64,000 bases of DNA from Oasisia sp. SBJ-2009 (Eukaryota; Annelida; Polychaeta; Sabellida; Siboglinidae), in NCBI GenBank assembly GCA_964017155.1, contig OZ024854.1:19750101-19814100 (forward strand), read 5' to 3'. Under the pieces are notes generated by a model that saw only the letters and a list, made by a program, of their open reading frames with translations, ran no database searches and was not told the DNA's origin. Below, piece after piece: positions 17,631-34,187 of the stretch. Position 1 is the first letter of the stretch. The number at the start of each line of letters is the position of its first letter. A program made the position numbers and the translations under genes.

Positions 17631-18517
17631 ATGTTCTTCAAAGTAAAAAACCGTTTATTTTAAAAACAAAATGTGCAAATTTAATATACAAAACACATTA
17701 GTGAAAGTTGGCCAAGAGAGTCTTTATAATATCGTATTACTACATTGCCGATACACTGATAGCTGCTTTACAAATGCTATTCTCTTTATGCCAAAATAAA
17801 AAATAACCTTTTTAATTCCATATCCAGATTTACTGGTCTAAACGTTTTACGGTTACTAACACTGATCTAAAAGGTCCACGGTTACTAGCATTGTTTTGAT
17901 AATTGTATTGGCACATTAATACATTTTGGAATAGTGTGTTGTTTTGTTCACAAACATCAGTGAACAAGATCCCTACGTTTTAAACCACTATAAGCGCACG
18001 AACAGTTCCATATTCATAAGTGTTTCGAGATGCGACACCTTGCACCATCGGCCCGTTTACTACGGGGTTCGTTTAAAATGGCGCACTCCATTACTTGCAC
18101 AAAGTACAACAACTGATTAAGCTAAGTCCTATCCAGTACGTACGAGAACAGCAAGAATTAGTGTAGTCAACGTTCACCTCTGCTTATGAGGATGTCACGA
18201 GCACTACGTTCTGCGAAAGTGCGACAGGCGGATGTGTTTTACGTGTGTTTTGAAGCACCGGTGTTGGCTTACAATCGCTTGCGTCCATGCGCGCGAAGTG
18301 TCAATCAAAGTTTATGTTACACAACAACTGTCGTTTCCATGGAAATGTTGAAATTATGCTACAAGTGAAAACATAAGACAACCGGAAAATATACATTCAA
18401 CGCGTTTAGTCATGCGCAATACAAATTATCCAAAGTTTCACGCCTGGCCTGTGCAACATATTTATAGGCATGATATGATATGTGTAGTTTTGTGTACCTA
18501 TTATTCAACGTTTTCTT
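17629..18517. other. anonymous sequence
   Basis: No gene recognised. A 60-codon frame at 18186-18368 is without features. Confidence 0.5.
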
Positions 18518-18624
18518 TTGTAAACATTAAACCTGATCTACAAGGTCACCCATAACCCTGATGTTGTATTTGTGATATATGTTTATTTACGCTTATATGT
18601 TTACACATGGTTTAGCTATCGAGA
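18518..18624 (+). repeat. direct repeat, left copy
   Basis: Shares with 19284-19388 the words GTAAACATTAAACCTGATCT, TTGTATTTGTGATATATGTT and CACATGGTTTAGCTA; roughly 88% identical by eye. The pair brackets the CAG/CACCGG tract. Confidence 0.9.
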
Positions 18625-18778
18625 TTAATGTGGTAATTACTGTTGTTTAATTATTTATTAATCAGGGATGCGTTGTTTGCATGGTTGGTGCACCAACCAT
18701 GGTCGCATAACTGGGCGTATCAATTAGAGCGTGTCTATTTAAGCCCGATTTTAGCGATAAGCTGCCTCTTTTGAATTA

Positions 18779-18812
<34 letters not shown>

Positions 18813-19122
18813 GCACCGGCACCGGCACCGGCACCGGCACCGGCACCGGCACCGGCACCGGCACCGGCACCGGCACAGGCACAGGCACCGGCACCGGCAC
18901 CGGCACCGGCACCGGCACCGGCACCGGCACCAGCAGCAGCAGCACCAGCACCAGCACCAGCACCAGCAGCAGCAGCACCAGCAGCAGCAGCAGCACCAGC
19001 ACCAGCAGTAGCAGCAGCAGCAGCACCAGCACCAGCACCAGCACCAGCACCAGCACCAGCACAAGCACAAGCACAAGCAGCAGCAGCAGCAGCAACAACA
19101 ACATCAACAACAGCAGCAGTTA
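18779..19122. repeat. (CAG)n / (CACCGG)n / (CACCAG)n compound repeat
   Basis: CAG triplets, then about 20 CACCGG hexamers (18812-18930), then mixed CAG/CAC triplets to 19122. This is the only strongly GC-rich microsatellite in the window. The minus-strand Ala-Gly, Leu-Val and Cys-Arg frames have no unique flanking coding sequence and are rejected as genes. Confidence 0.97.
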
Positions 19123-19283
19123 ATTGCATTTATGCTAGTGTTTAAATAATGTCCCACCTCCCGTCCCTGCTTTGGCAGACATTGTATTGTAATTTTTTTA
19201 CTTAATGTAGTATAACATGTAGGTCATGGGAAATCACGGTTTTTGTCAATATTGATTGCTGCATAATTATGTATAATTCCATG

Positions 19284-19388
19284 TTTTGTAAACATTAAAC
19301 CTGATCTACAAGTTCACCCACAACTGTGGTCTTGTATTTGTGATATATGTTTATTTACCCTCATATGTTTGCACATGGTTTAGCTACT
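19284..19388 (+). repeat. direct repeat, right copy
   Basis: Partner of 18518-18624, offset about 765 bp. Confidence 0.9.
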
Positions 19389-20697
<1,309 letters not shown>

Positions 20698-21240
20698 GCA
20701 ATGCCAATTTATATAGCGCCGGTGTCCGCCACGTGGTGGCGCTCGTGGCGCTTTTACATCATTGTGTTCATCAAACACATATCAAACATCATGCTAAAAT
20801 ATTACTATTAATGTTATAAAGCATTTTAGACTATAAAATAATATAATTACCATTCAGTATAGTAGTAATAAAAACGGTGTAAAGATAATGTTTCTAAAAA
20901 TGTATATACAATAATAATCATTAAAAAAGCAGCTGTTATAAGAAAATAGTTTAAAAATTGGTGTTATAAAATGAATACAGTCATTTCGTCCAGAACATGT
21001 CCAGGAAAGGTCCACATGTATTTCTCAAAGTAAGCTGTGAAAAGACGTGTCTTCAGTGCTGCCTTGAAGGTACTGATTGTTGCGCTGGCTCAGATATTGT
21101 TTGGAAGTGTATTCCAGGACTTTGCTGCGGATACGGTGAACGATCGCGATCCCCACGAGTTTTTAGATTTGTGTTCTGTTAGTAGCAACTTGTTTGCAGA
21201 GCGCATATTTTATAAATGTTTTGAATAAATATCAAAATGT
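20698..21240 (-). mobile_element. retroelement-like dispersed repeat with (TTA)n tail
   Basis: Read on the minus strand, the sequence ends in GGCGCTATATAAATTGGCAT and then runs directly into 560 bp of (TTA)n. That is the usual 3' end of an invertebrate SINE or LINE with a simple-repeat tail. The upstream part (about 20990-21180) contains a block that I recognise as a common dispersed repeat (tcttcagtgctgccttgaag, gtattccaggactttgctgc). The 5' boundary is uncertain. The 60-residue frames within it are not considered coding. Confidence 0.5.
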
Positions 21241-21433
21241 CAAATGCTTAGGTGGTGGGATAATACGTATGCCAGGTCCCGTAATAAATAATTGTATCTA
21301 TTTATAAATAAAACTATTATAATGTTTACCTATACAAACATTGTCCTTCAGTTAAACTGATTTATATTAAATATTTACTTTTAATAATGTGTGGTATTTT
21401 GTCGAGTCAATAATAGTGACTGAAAACTGATAA

Positions 21434-21648
<215 letters not shown>

Positions 21649-21771
21649 AATTTTAGCTGACGTTATGAAGATAGGCAAATAACACATACACAACATGATA
21701 ATAATAGCACGTATCACATGAACATATTTAGACAACAGTATATTATAGTGAGCGAATATTGCTGACATGTA

Positions 21772-22823
21772 GGGTCAACCCGGGCAATATGGGAGAGTCA
21801 ACGTTCCGCATATACGGGTAAAATGGGATTTTAATTCGGGAAATATGGGATGCATATTTAGTTGTGTCATTCGCTAATGTGACGTGGTCCTACATATTCA
21901 GAATAGTTATTTTAAGTAACTGATATATTAAAACTAATAAACTACAAAAGTAATAGCCAAGATATGCGATATGGTAAGGTCGTATAAGCAAAATGTCATA
22001 CTTCTTTGTGAATTTGACTGCCGGAGCTTTGGCGGATTACTATTCCTGTATAATTATGTAATCCATAGACTTCACATGTCTATGTAACTTAGGGAGCTAC
22101 TAATTAAATTAAGCCATGTACAGAAACAGGCATATTGTCAAAGTATATTGCATTTTCTTTGTTTTTCAAAGAAAAATACAAAAACAAAACGGCATAACAC
22201 GCACAACTGTTGCAAACCGGTGAACATTAAACAGTTCAGTGTCCTATAGGCCTTTAGCAAAGATCACATCTAAAATAGTCAACGTGTATAAATATCCTAT
22301 GGTGTGTAACCATTATTCACAGACGTTGCATATTTGAAACTTCCGTTGGTCATTAAGCATGTATCATGTCCATTAAGCATGTATCATGTCTGGGCAAAAC
22401 GCGGGATTATCCCATTTTGCCCGCATTAGTATATCCAATGCATTTTACCCGGAATAGGCATGGTTTAATAAAACTGTGATACATTAATTCTCGCTCACTC
22501 TTATTACGAAAAATAATTATACGCTGAAACACTCATAAATTAATATTACATCCTCACGACATTCGAAGTTGAAATATGACAAGTTGTTACTTAGCAAACC
22601 TATATGGATCGTCAAACAAATAATTTAGCAAGGGATCAAAGCTAAGGATTACTAACGATTGCTTCAATCCGCGCAGAGAGTTGCATACCAATTGGTTTGT
22701 ATAGTAGTCAGCACATGGCGCTACGCTAGTTGGAAGCGAAAATACGCTTTGTGGCAGCACTATTATTTGCATATAGCGATTTTCCATATTACCCGAGTGT
22801 CCCGTTTTACCCGGGTTTCTCCG
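21772..22823. mobile_element. probable TIR element with CGGGTAAAATGGGA motifs
   Basis: Near the left end (21776-21850) ACCCGGGCAATATGGGA, CGGGTAAAATGGGA and CGGGAAATATGGGA follow one another. Near the right end (22793-22818) CCATATTACCCGAG and CCCGTTTTACCCGGGT appear in inverted orientation, and the middle (22388-22455) has CCCATTTTGCCCG and CATTTTACCCGG. The arrangement suggests subterminal binding-site arrays of a DNA transposon of about 1.05 kb. Exact ends and target duplication are not resolved. There is no coding frame. Confidence 0.5.
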
Positions 22824-23516
22824 ACGCAAAATACATCGATTTGACGCGATAACATCGAAATACATGTTATGATAATATTTATATGTGATTTATCACATAC
22901 ATAGAACATGGCATTAGGCTAACTATAAATACTAACATAACATTAGGTGCGGAATTAAATACTGAGGATTACTCAAACAAATACGTACGGATTTTAATTG
23001 CAGATGATTTTCCATTTGGTAAAATAAATGTTTAGAAACAATCAAATGGAAATGTTTAGTTTGCACATTCAAGTCCAAATGTCCTGTCAAATTAAATGCG
23101 CATACATTTTTGCATGTACAGGTGTATTAACAAACCTGCTCCATCCAAACAAATCGTAACGGATGCGGTGACTCGAATATTCCAGTCGTAAATATATAAC
23201 ATTTTAATCGGCAACTCGACTTAAACTGTAACATGGACATGTAATGGATTTGATAAAAGAGTAATTTTATACTTTCATGTAAAAACTATAGTTGCGTGGA
23301 TATATTACAAATAGAAAATAAACTAAAAATGATGTGCATCACGTACACATGTGAATTATATATTTGTCATTCTCCTCGGGAAGCTAAATTAATCATTGTC
23401 CACTTTCTATCTGTTATATGGATAGGAGTTTTTGCCTTCGTTAACTTGTACTGTTCTTGCTGGCGAAACACCTGAACAACATGGATGTGTGGTATTTTGC
23501 GAGAAATAAAGAAAGA
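22824..23516. other. anonymous AT-rich sequence
   Basis: Nothing recognised. Confidence 0.5.
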
Positions 23517-25146
<1,630 letters not shown>

Positions 25147-26692
25147 GTGATATAAACACTGCGATAAATAATGATGTGGCCAATCACAATGGTGCAGCTT
25201 ATCGGCCTTACATAGTGGACATTCAGTTCGCATGTAATGGTCAATAACGCGCCATGCGGCAAGTCTCTCAACTCCCTGCGGGTCTGGTCGAATGCAAGGT
25301 TCCCAATCGGTCGCCACTCAATCGCCAGTCGTGCGTGCGCCTACACAAAGGATGCCACCGCGAAATTGCAATCACCCAAAATTATGCTAATTAATTGTAA
25401 TTACCCGAGTAATTAATAAATGCGCCGGAAGGCAGGGAAGGGTGGGTTACAGACGGGCGGGAGACTGACAAAGCATTGCGTCATTCTGTGCAAGATGATG
25501 ATTAAGGGGAATTCTTTGTTATACGTTAGTTCTCATGTTGCTTATATCCAACATTATTTAAGATAGTGTGGTAAAACAGAAACAATTTACAATAGATAGC
25601 CTACAAACTGCATAATTCGCAAGATTAATCTATATAAAATATAATGGTAGATTAGTGGACGTACCACCATGCGTAATACATGACACGTGAAAACAACAAA
25701 TGATGTTATAAATTACTATAAAAAGGATATTACTTAATAATTATTTACAAAAGTTAGTTGATCCTGCTTGCTGCCATCACACTATAGATCAATCCCGTGT
25801 TGAGATTGAAAATAAATCCGGACGTGTTGTCTTGTTTGTACGATTTGAAACTGTTTAAATTATTTCCCAAGCATCTTTGATTACCACCCATTGTTATATT
25901 GTTATTGCATTGTTATTATTTCCCAATTCCAAAGATGGATCACAAAATAGTTTGCGCCGTCGTTTCGTTGTCGGCTTCCACACACTTCTATAATGTAGCC
26001 TATGAAGATATGTGTGCAAGAATCCTTAAAAAGACTATAGGGAGAACACCCACACGTCTCTTGTTTTTTTAACGCTTCCAATTTTAGAATAACTACCAAT
26101 AACGAAATATTTATTGACATAGCACAATACAGAATAGCGTTTTGATACATGCATGGTTTACAGTTGTTTTTGGTTCACAAAAATCTCCCCAATATTTATT
26201 CAATCAATATATTGTAATAAAATATATGTTATAAAATGCATAAGAAAAAATAAGTAGGACAATTAGTACAATAGATAAGAAGAACCAAAGCTAATCGGAC
26301 GTTTTATTAACATCCAGGCATAATCAGACAGGAAAGGAATGCATTTTGGAACATCTGGGTAAATTTTCTGTCTGTAGATGATACTCCATTGTACTTCTGA
26401 ATCAGTTTCTCAAAATTGGTTCTGTAAGACCCAAAACACAGAATCCAAATTCATAAAGATAAACAAAGTGAAAAAGAAATACTAATGTAGTTGCGGAAAG
26501 ACTTCGAGAATTCGAACCATACACATAATTAGACAAGAAATGAAATTTGGAAAAAAATCCATAACACAAACAGAAATCTTTACTAGTAGCCAATAATTAT
26601 GATTGAAGCTCTTTTGGGCTGGAGGATAATAAGGCCTACGAAATATTTCCGAACGACATACATATAATGATGATTTAATGGATTTTATCAAT

Positions 26693-26695
<3 letters not shown>
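25147..26695. other. anonymous sequence, GC-richer at 25190-25480
   Basis: No gene recognised; the remainder is AT-rich. Confidence 0.5.
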
Positions 26696-27060
<365 letters not shown>

Positions 27061-29060
27061 ACATCAACGGAAAGGGAGGGAGGTTGATCGAGTTTAAAAT
27101 GTCCAGGCGTGATTGATATACGTTCATAAATCGATCCTTTTCCATACCGCCGTTCCGTCTGGGTAGTCTAAATTGCGTAACATCTACACATTGCTTATTA
27201 TGGGTGGGCTAATGGGGCCTACTTCATTCGTGTTTTGGTGGTCGTGAGGATAATTTTGTAAAATACAAAATGACATAGAATGTAGTCAAACAATAGTTTG
27301 CCATATTTTGTTTAATCTTATTCAAATTGGACAATCTATGCATGCTACTGTTAGTGCATTTTTGACTTGTCAAGATAGACAACGACCTCATTTAGCATAA
27401 CTGATATAAATCGACCAGTTTTTGCGATCGTCATGCATGCATGGACAATCGACGTCGCACCAGGCGCGCGCTCATGAGGCCAGGCTGAGCTTTTGTGACA
27501 AAATTAGGTTAATTTGTAGGGAAGGGTCGTGCGGGTGTCATCGTGAGGACTGGTTACGCTATGACCTCGTCTGTAAGTGGACGAAGCCATATATCAAATG
27601 TTGTTTGTTCGCGGGGATGGTAATGTGTTGAGCATTGCAAATGGCGCCCAGCTACATGGGCGCCTTGTCAGATGATAACCGCGGGTATTTTTTGTTTGCT
27701 CGCGTAAATAAAATGGCCGTACAATCGCCGGTGCTGTAGCGCGAGTCAAAGGGCTGTCACAACCTGGTCTCCCTCCCCTCAGTGGTACGACCCACTCGCT
27801 GTCGATAGACGGCGTACAACGTGTCCGCCCAGAACGCTGCTAGTGTCAAAAGTTCACGCTACCGCCTTTCATTTAGGATGGACACTGACACCGTGACAAA
27901 CGACTCGCTGAAATCGCCAATAAGTGTTAGTTGGCCGAGTGACAACAGGCGGGAGGGAGGTGGCTCGGAGTAAGGTGTCCCACTGTACGTGGCCGCAAAA
28001 TGATGCCATAGCAGTGCACTCATACCATACAAGTTTAGAGGGCTTATAGCATTTATTCATATACGTATAATTATTTTCGCGTACCATTTGAGATTACTTA
28101 GAGGCACATCCAAAAAAATTCTAGCTTCACGAAACTGGCTGAACTCGAACAAACGTTAACACTTTTAATAAGTAACATAATTTATTAGAGTAGAAACATA
28201 CATAATGTTTTTGACTTAAGATTCACAAACATTCGGCGATTGTGAAGGCGCGTCTGAAATAATCATACACCACCGTGATATTTGGAAAACTATCATCTGT
28301 TATTTCAGGGTTCGTTACTCCCTGGTTATAACAACGATTGGTAATAATAAAGATGCATATATTACACAGTTGACATTTATAGTGCCATATGATAATTTAC
28401 TTATGCAATACTTCTTAATATTTACACAATCGTGGCAATGCACTCAGTGAGAATTAACGGTAGTAGAACCACAGGTAAACGAGTACATAGTGATGTTTGC
28501 ACTGTGGCGCCCCGGGAGATGCCTGCGGGCAATTATTACATTTGGCTTGCCTTATTTATTTAGTACTGTTAAGTGCTTGGATATGTAAACTTTGGGATGG
28601 GATAACGCAAATATGCAAACTTTTCGGTTACCTGTTTTCATAACTATTCATCCTTTTGCTTACCCTAGTCTGGCTAATTGGATATGCCTGCTGGTAACGT
28701 GGGTTAAAATTGTGAATAGCGACATATTGGTGGCGTCCTTTTGTGTGGGTCTTATAATTATCTACACTGGAAGCTTAGAAGAATAGCACTTTAACCCCCC
28801 CCCCCCCCCCAACACAGTCATCATGCAACTAGTGAATCAAACAAGTACGTATCGTGTGTTGCCATTGTGGTGAACAGAAGTAACATATAAAATATATTTA
28901 GTTGCCAACGAGACCTGTGCACGCGTTGTGTGTCCATGCTAAACGTACCTTTCGGTAAACTAGGCCATTTGTAAACCTGCTCACCATGATTATAATTATA
29001 GTCGTCATCGACTGTTTCCGTGAAGAATTTCTTACAATTTTCCCGCACACAAGTGAATTG
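27061..29060. other. anonymous sequence; CpG-rich 27420-27990; poly(C) at 28795
   Basis: The stretch 27420-27990 is CpG-rich without a recognised gene. A 16-base C run lies at 28795-28810. No coding region is supported. Confidence 0.45.
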
Positions 29061-29120
29061 TTTACCCTAGCATTTGTCTAAACCATAATAATATTGTGGT
29101 TTAGATAATCCTAGGGTAAA
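29061..29120. repeat. 60-nt inverted repeat (hairpin)
   Basis: TTTACCCTAG at 29061-29070 pairs with CTAGGGTAAA at 29111-29120, and TCTAAACCA pairs with TGGTTTAGA inside. The middle is AT-rich (taataatattg). It could be a tiny MITE or a hairpin RNA; nothing shows transcription. Confidence 0.75.
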
Positions 29121-30939
29121 TAAGCTAACACAGCCTACTAAACCAGTATTAACAACAAAAGTATGTTTCCGTTTAACAAGCACCTTGTCTCATTTGGTCA
29201 TCATGCAATGGATGATTTCCAAAGATTAATCCAACCCTTTTTGCTGTCCGCCTCGAAGTACCTGTCCGACATTTTCCATTTACCCTACTATTCTATTTTC
29301 TCCCATTTCTCTATCCTGGTTGTTTCTCGTTCCTTCGTGGCAACACGTGACTTACATTTTTGGCACTACAATTTAAAGTAAACATACATATACATAGGTA
29401 TTATTAATATGTATATAATAAATCACTAGCTATTCGCAGAGCCGAACACTGCGAATAAGAAATAACATTTTATTCCCAGAGCCCGTGATCAAGAAATCAG
29501 AAGACGCCTTCCATCACAGAGCCTGGATGTACAACGAGAAAACTGGTTTCATTATCATATGTTATGTTGTGAAATCAAAAATCAAAATCAAAAATATTTT
29601 CTAAATTTGAGAGGATTTTTTTACTTGAAGCCACTGACGCGAAACGTTATAGTTACCAAAACAAAACGACTTCTGGTAGGTGATTGGCAATTAGACCAGC
29701 AGACAAACAAGTAAATAGGGGAGACCGGGTAAGGTGTAACAGAGGGCTTGCAGACAAAACTGCTAATACAAATTATTCTGCAAGACGATAGCATATGAAT
29801 CAATGCATTTGAGCATGTCATGTATAATATCACAGAAAAGAGGTAGTAATCTCCAATTTCTCAATATCTTCAAGTTAAGTGTATATGTATCCATAATTCA
29901 TATATTCTGCTTTCTCAATGATGGATGTAATTACGAATATTGTATTGTAACTCTTACATAAACCTTTAAACAGATTTGAAGTATATTTTATATAATCTCT
30001 TGTTTTATGAGCGAGATAGTGTTGGGGCAAGTTGTAACATTAATCTCGGGGCAAATTGTAATACCGTTAGAACATGCCCCGCAGTCTTTTGTGTTACCTT
30101 CAAAATGGCCTTCAAATAAAAAAAAAGTGGCAGGGGCGATAGTTTTTTTCCTGATCATACGAGTGGTTTGAATAATGCTAGTAATAAAAATGTTATAAAA
30201 TTCTAGATCATTTTAGACATATAATTGGTCTCCTATAAATGGACCTTGTTCTACGTTCCTTTCATATTGGTACACTTATATACACTATTCTACACTTCCA
30301 TGTTATACTTCATTTCGAAGCGGATGCGCTATTTATAGATTCATCGTTTGGTGGTGACCATGCTTGGCTTTTATTGTACACCTAATTAATGCACAACTCG
30401 ATACCGCGCTAACGTATCCTGTATTTACTGGAAAGGAGGAAGGCAGGATTTCTAAAGAGGTATTGTAGATATACCCAACCATTAATATCGTATAACGTTT
30501 GCATAGTGGTGTAATTACGAACATTTATCCCATGACAGTGACACAGTTTGATCATCACTCCATACATAGTTTTTACATACGCCTCAACTGACAACTCCAT
30601 GTCATATCTCGTTGTGACAGACGGGGTGGTGTTATTTATTGACATAGTTTGTGAATCCTTCATAGAAATGAAGAGGATGCACAGTCATTGTGTTTATGGC
30701 GTTTGCCACAAAAATGAATATTCGTATGTCATTTCACCGTTGCCATTCCAGGTAACCATCCTACCTCATTTTGACGGCCAGAAAATAAACTTTCCAAAGA
30801 TATGTGACGAAGCCATTGTAAATAAATGAAATAGATATCCCACCATAGTCATAGAAAGACATTTTGATGACACGCACATTGTGACTCCACTTGTTTGACA
30901 TTTGATTCACGCTTGGCAATTCTGCGACAGGACTCGTTG

Positions 30940-31051
30940 GGATAGGATAGGATAGGATAGGATAGGATAGGATAGGATAGGATAGGATAGGATAGGATAG
31001 GATAGGATAGGATAGGATAGGATAGGATAGGATAGGATAGGATAGGATAGG
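30940..31051. repeat. (GGATA)n pentanucleotide array
   Basis: About 22 nearly perfect GGATA units inside transposon copy B. The equivalent place in copy A (about 12044-12060) has a single CGTTGGGATAGGGGGAGG, so the array grew from a one-unit seed after the copies diverged. Confidence 0.95.
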
Positions 31052-31276
31052 GAGATGTGGAATTTTAAATGGTTTAACATATGATGTGTGTATTACACCT
31101 AAGAAAAAAACTTTTTGTATTTGTCCCATATATGTCATCTATGCGGATCGGACATTGGCCATATCAACATATTGACAATAACTGTTAAATTCGATCTTAT
31201 TGTACACATGCGACTGTTAAATTGAACAGTAACAAGCTATATTCTACAAGTTATTTTAATTGAAATGATTATGTTG

Positions 31277-31586
<310 letters not shown>

Positions 31587-31988
31587 GTAAATGTCAATAC
31601 TAAATCTACTAAATCATGTGTTCGTGTGCTTCGGTACATCTTTATTGTTAAATATCAAGTTAATTACACAGCCTGCGCTCTCTACAGAGGGAGCAGTTGC
31701 GCCAATTGAGTGGTTTTCTATATTGTTACAATTTGCGCAAGTGCTCAAACATATATGTTAAAATTTACCCCGTAGGCTGGTACAACTTGCCCCGTATCGG
31801 GGTAAATTGTAACACTTTAACTCATTATACCACAAATATGAAGTAAGCCAGGCATTTGATTATGCACCAATTATCTGCGGGAGATATGTGGGGACACATT
31901 GACATGACAAAAGTTTTGATGGGTTAAGAAACCCACCAGCAACCCTGAAATGTGTTGTTTTTGTTACAACTAGCCCCGGTCTCCCCTA

Positions 31989-33894
31989 TTTGCTTGGGTG
32001 TAATGAGAACAGTGAAACGTATTTGTTGATACAATCGACGATGGAGATGCAAGGTACAATAAAGAAGGTGATGTAAATATCTATAACATAACATGAACTA
32101 AAATGGATATTGTACGTATATAAAGCAAACTTCTAATACAAATGCCTGTCTGACTTATATCAATCTAATATTGCCATTTCAATTTTGTGTGGTTAATCTT
32201 TGTGTGGTTAATCTTAGTTTTGACAGTTTTGTTGGGACATAGTTAGTTTAAGAAACATAATAAAATTCTAGTTCAATTTTTCACTAATGGTCCACATAAC
32301 AACCTGTGGAAAATGGAACTCCAGTCTGGGGTGGTTTTTTGGAACGTGTTAGAAACTTGTCAGTCAGTGGATACAAGGGAATAAATATCAATAAACATAA
32401 CAAAGTGTTCTCAACGACCGTCTCGACAACATAGTTGTTGTAAAAGTGACCGCCGATGCGATGGAAATGCATTTTTGAACAATACAATATCTTTAGTTTT
32501 GTATAAGGAACTGTGTGTAACAACCGCCGCTAATTATCTTTAAAAATATATGTAAATAATGCAGATTTTAGGCGCAAAGTTACATGGAAAGTTGAGATGA
32601 AAACGAAGTGCCCTGAGTATAACATTTACAAGAATTAGTTTAGTCGTTAATTTTGGAGTTAGAATCTTTTCTAAGCTGGGTGCCTGCTCCTCTGCCAAGA
32701 ATTGACAGCAGTAATATGTAACAGGAAGAGAGCTGTCCTCGGCATTATTGGCATTCAGTTTTGTTTTGAAACTAGTTGTTTTGTTTATCATTTGAATGTG
32801 GTGCAGATGGACTCTTTCAAATCGCGGATATTGTTCCCAGCTTAATATAGTAACAGATAATAATAACACAATTTGGGTGGGAGGCAGTAAATATTCAACA
32901 CGTATGTTGTAGTCATACGAACGTAATTTTATTATTTTAATGCATTTTAAATTACCATAAACTTGTAATGGTAATGGATGATTATTATATTATAATGATC
33001 ATTATACACATTTTATATTCTTAGTTCCAGTATTTTCCATACTGGTGTTTTAGAAAAATGAAAGTTTAATTGGCGATTGTTGTTGCTTGCATAAGGCTTG
33101 TACATGCTGTAAACCGTCACGAACGATTATAATTGGGTCTGGCGCTATATTAAATACAGCTTATTATTACTGATTTTATTAAACGTTTTTATCAACTGAT
33201 TCGGGTTATGATATGTCGTATTTACGGTCAATGGTATTATATTGACGACTACATAGGTACGCTTGGTTCGTTTGTCTAGAACAAAACTTGAATGTGTCCA
33301 CTGTTGCTTCGACCACTCATTTGATAAGCTTTCAGTTTTAGCCGTTTTTAGTTTTAAACCCATCGTAATAAAATGTACCGCTGGGTAAGTGGGATGGTCG
33401 AATGGGTAAATATCGGGGAGAATTCATACATTGCATAAAACATATTACAGGGTAATTACAGTGTGGGAGATTCCTAATTATTACACATGTTCAGGTGCAT
33501 TTATAGTTTGTTTAGACGCTGGAAAAGACCGTGAGTGTGTCGCATTTCCCCTTTACAAGAGTTCATTGAAGCAAAAACGTCCGAGAGATAAATCTCTGCA
33601 ACTGTAAAACGTATGCTTTTTAATTATAATACTTTGTTAATTTGTATTGATTGTGTATTTTACATTTACAATAATAATGAAGATTACATATTCTGATACG
33701 AAAATATATTCTACTAGTCTGTTTATTGTCGAATGACCATCAAGGAATTATTTACCCCCACAACTTGTCACATTATAGCGACATAAGCTGCCCGTCGTAT
33801 TTATAGTGTGAACATTATGTTGGCTTAAAAGTAATAGTTTGTATCTTATCCTATGACAATATATTAGTTTCAATAAGTGTTTGTCTACAATGAC

Positions 33895-33896
<2 letters not shown>
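31989..33896. other. anonymous AT-rich sequence
   Basis: A short tandem (TTTGTGTGGTTAATC, two copies) lies near 32186-32217. Nothing else is recognised. Confidence 0.5.
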
Positions 33897-33949
<53 letters not shown>

Positions 33950-34117
33950 CATTAACTATGACCACTGCTGCTTTAAAAGTTAAACTAAAGACCTATCTAT
34001 TTTAAAGAATTTTTTTATAGCGCTGTGAGCAACTGATGTTGGAATAGCGCTATACACATTTCACGATTATGATTGCGATTAAATATTATTGCTAGTTTAC
34101 ATATAACAGCATATCGA

Positions 34118-34186
<69 letters not shown>
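33897..34186. repeat. two (TA)n tracts around the LINE tail
   Basis: TA units at 33897-33946 and 34119-34185. Confidence 0.96.
33950..34080 (+). mobile_element. 3' end of a LINE (end of RT frame and tail)
   Basis: A short readable segment AALKVKLKTYLF then stop matches the usual last residues of L2/CR1/RTE-like proteins. It is followed by a tail with two GCGCT motifs (ATAGCGCTGTGAG and ATAGCGCTATACA) and GATTATGATTGCGATTAAA, a typical simple-repeat-like end. A (TA)n tract precedes it at 33897-33946. It is heavily truncated; the clade is not assignable. Confidence 0.55.

Positions 34187-34187
<1 letters not shown>

Noticed and set aside
18735..19129. Minus-strand Ala/Gly- and Leu/Val-repeat frames over the CAG/CACCGG tract
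   Set aside because: A CAG tract can be coding, but all three frames are equally open and flanks are AT-rich, with stops and no splice signals that I can support.
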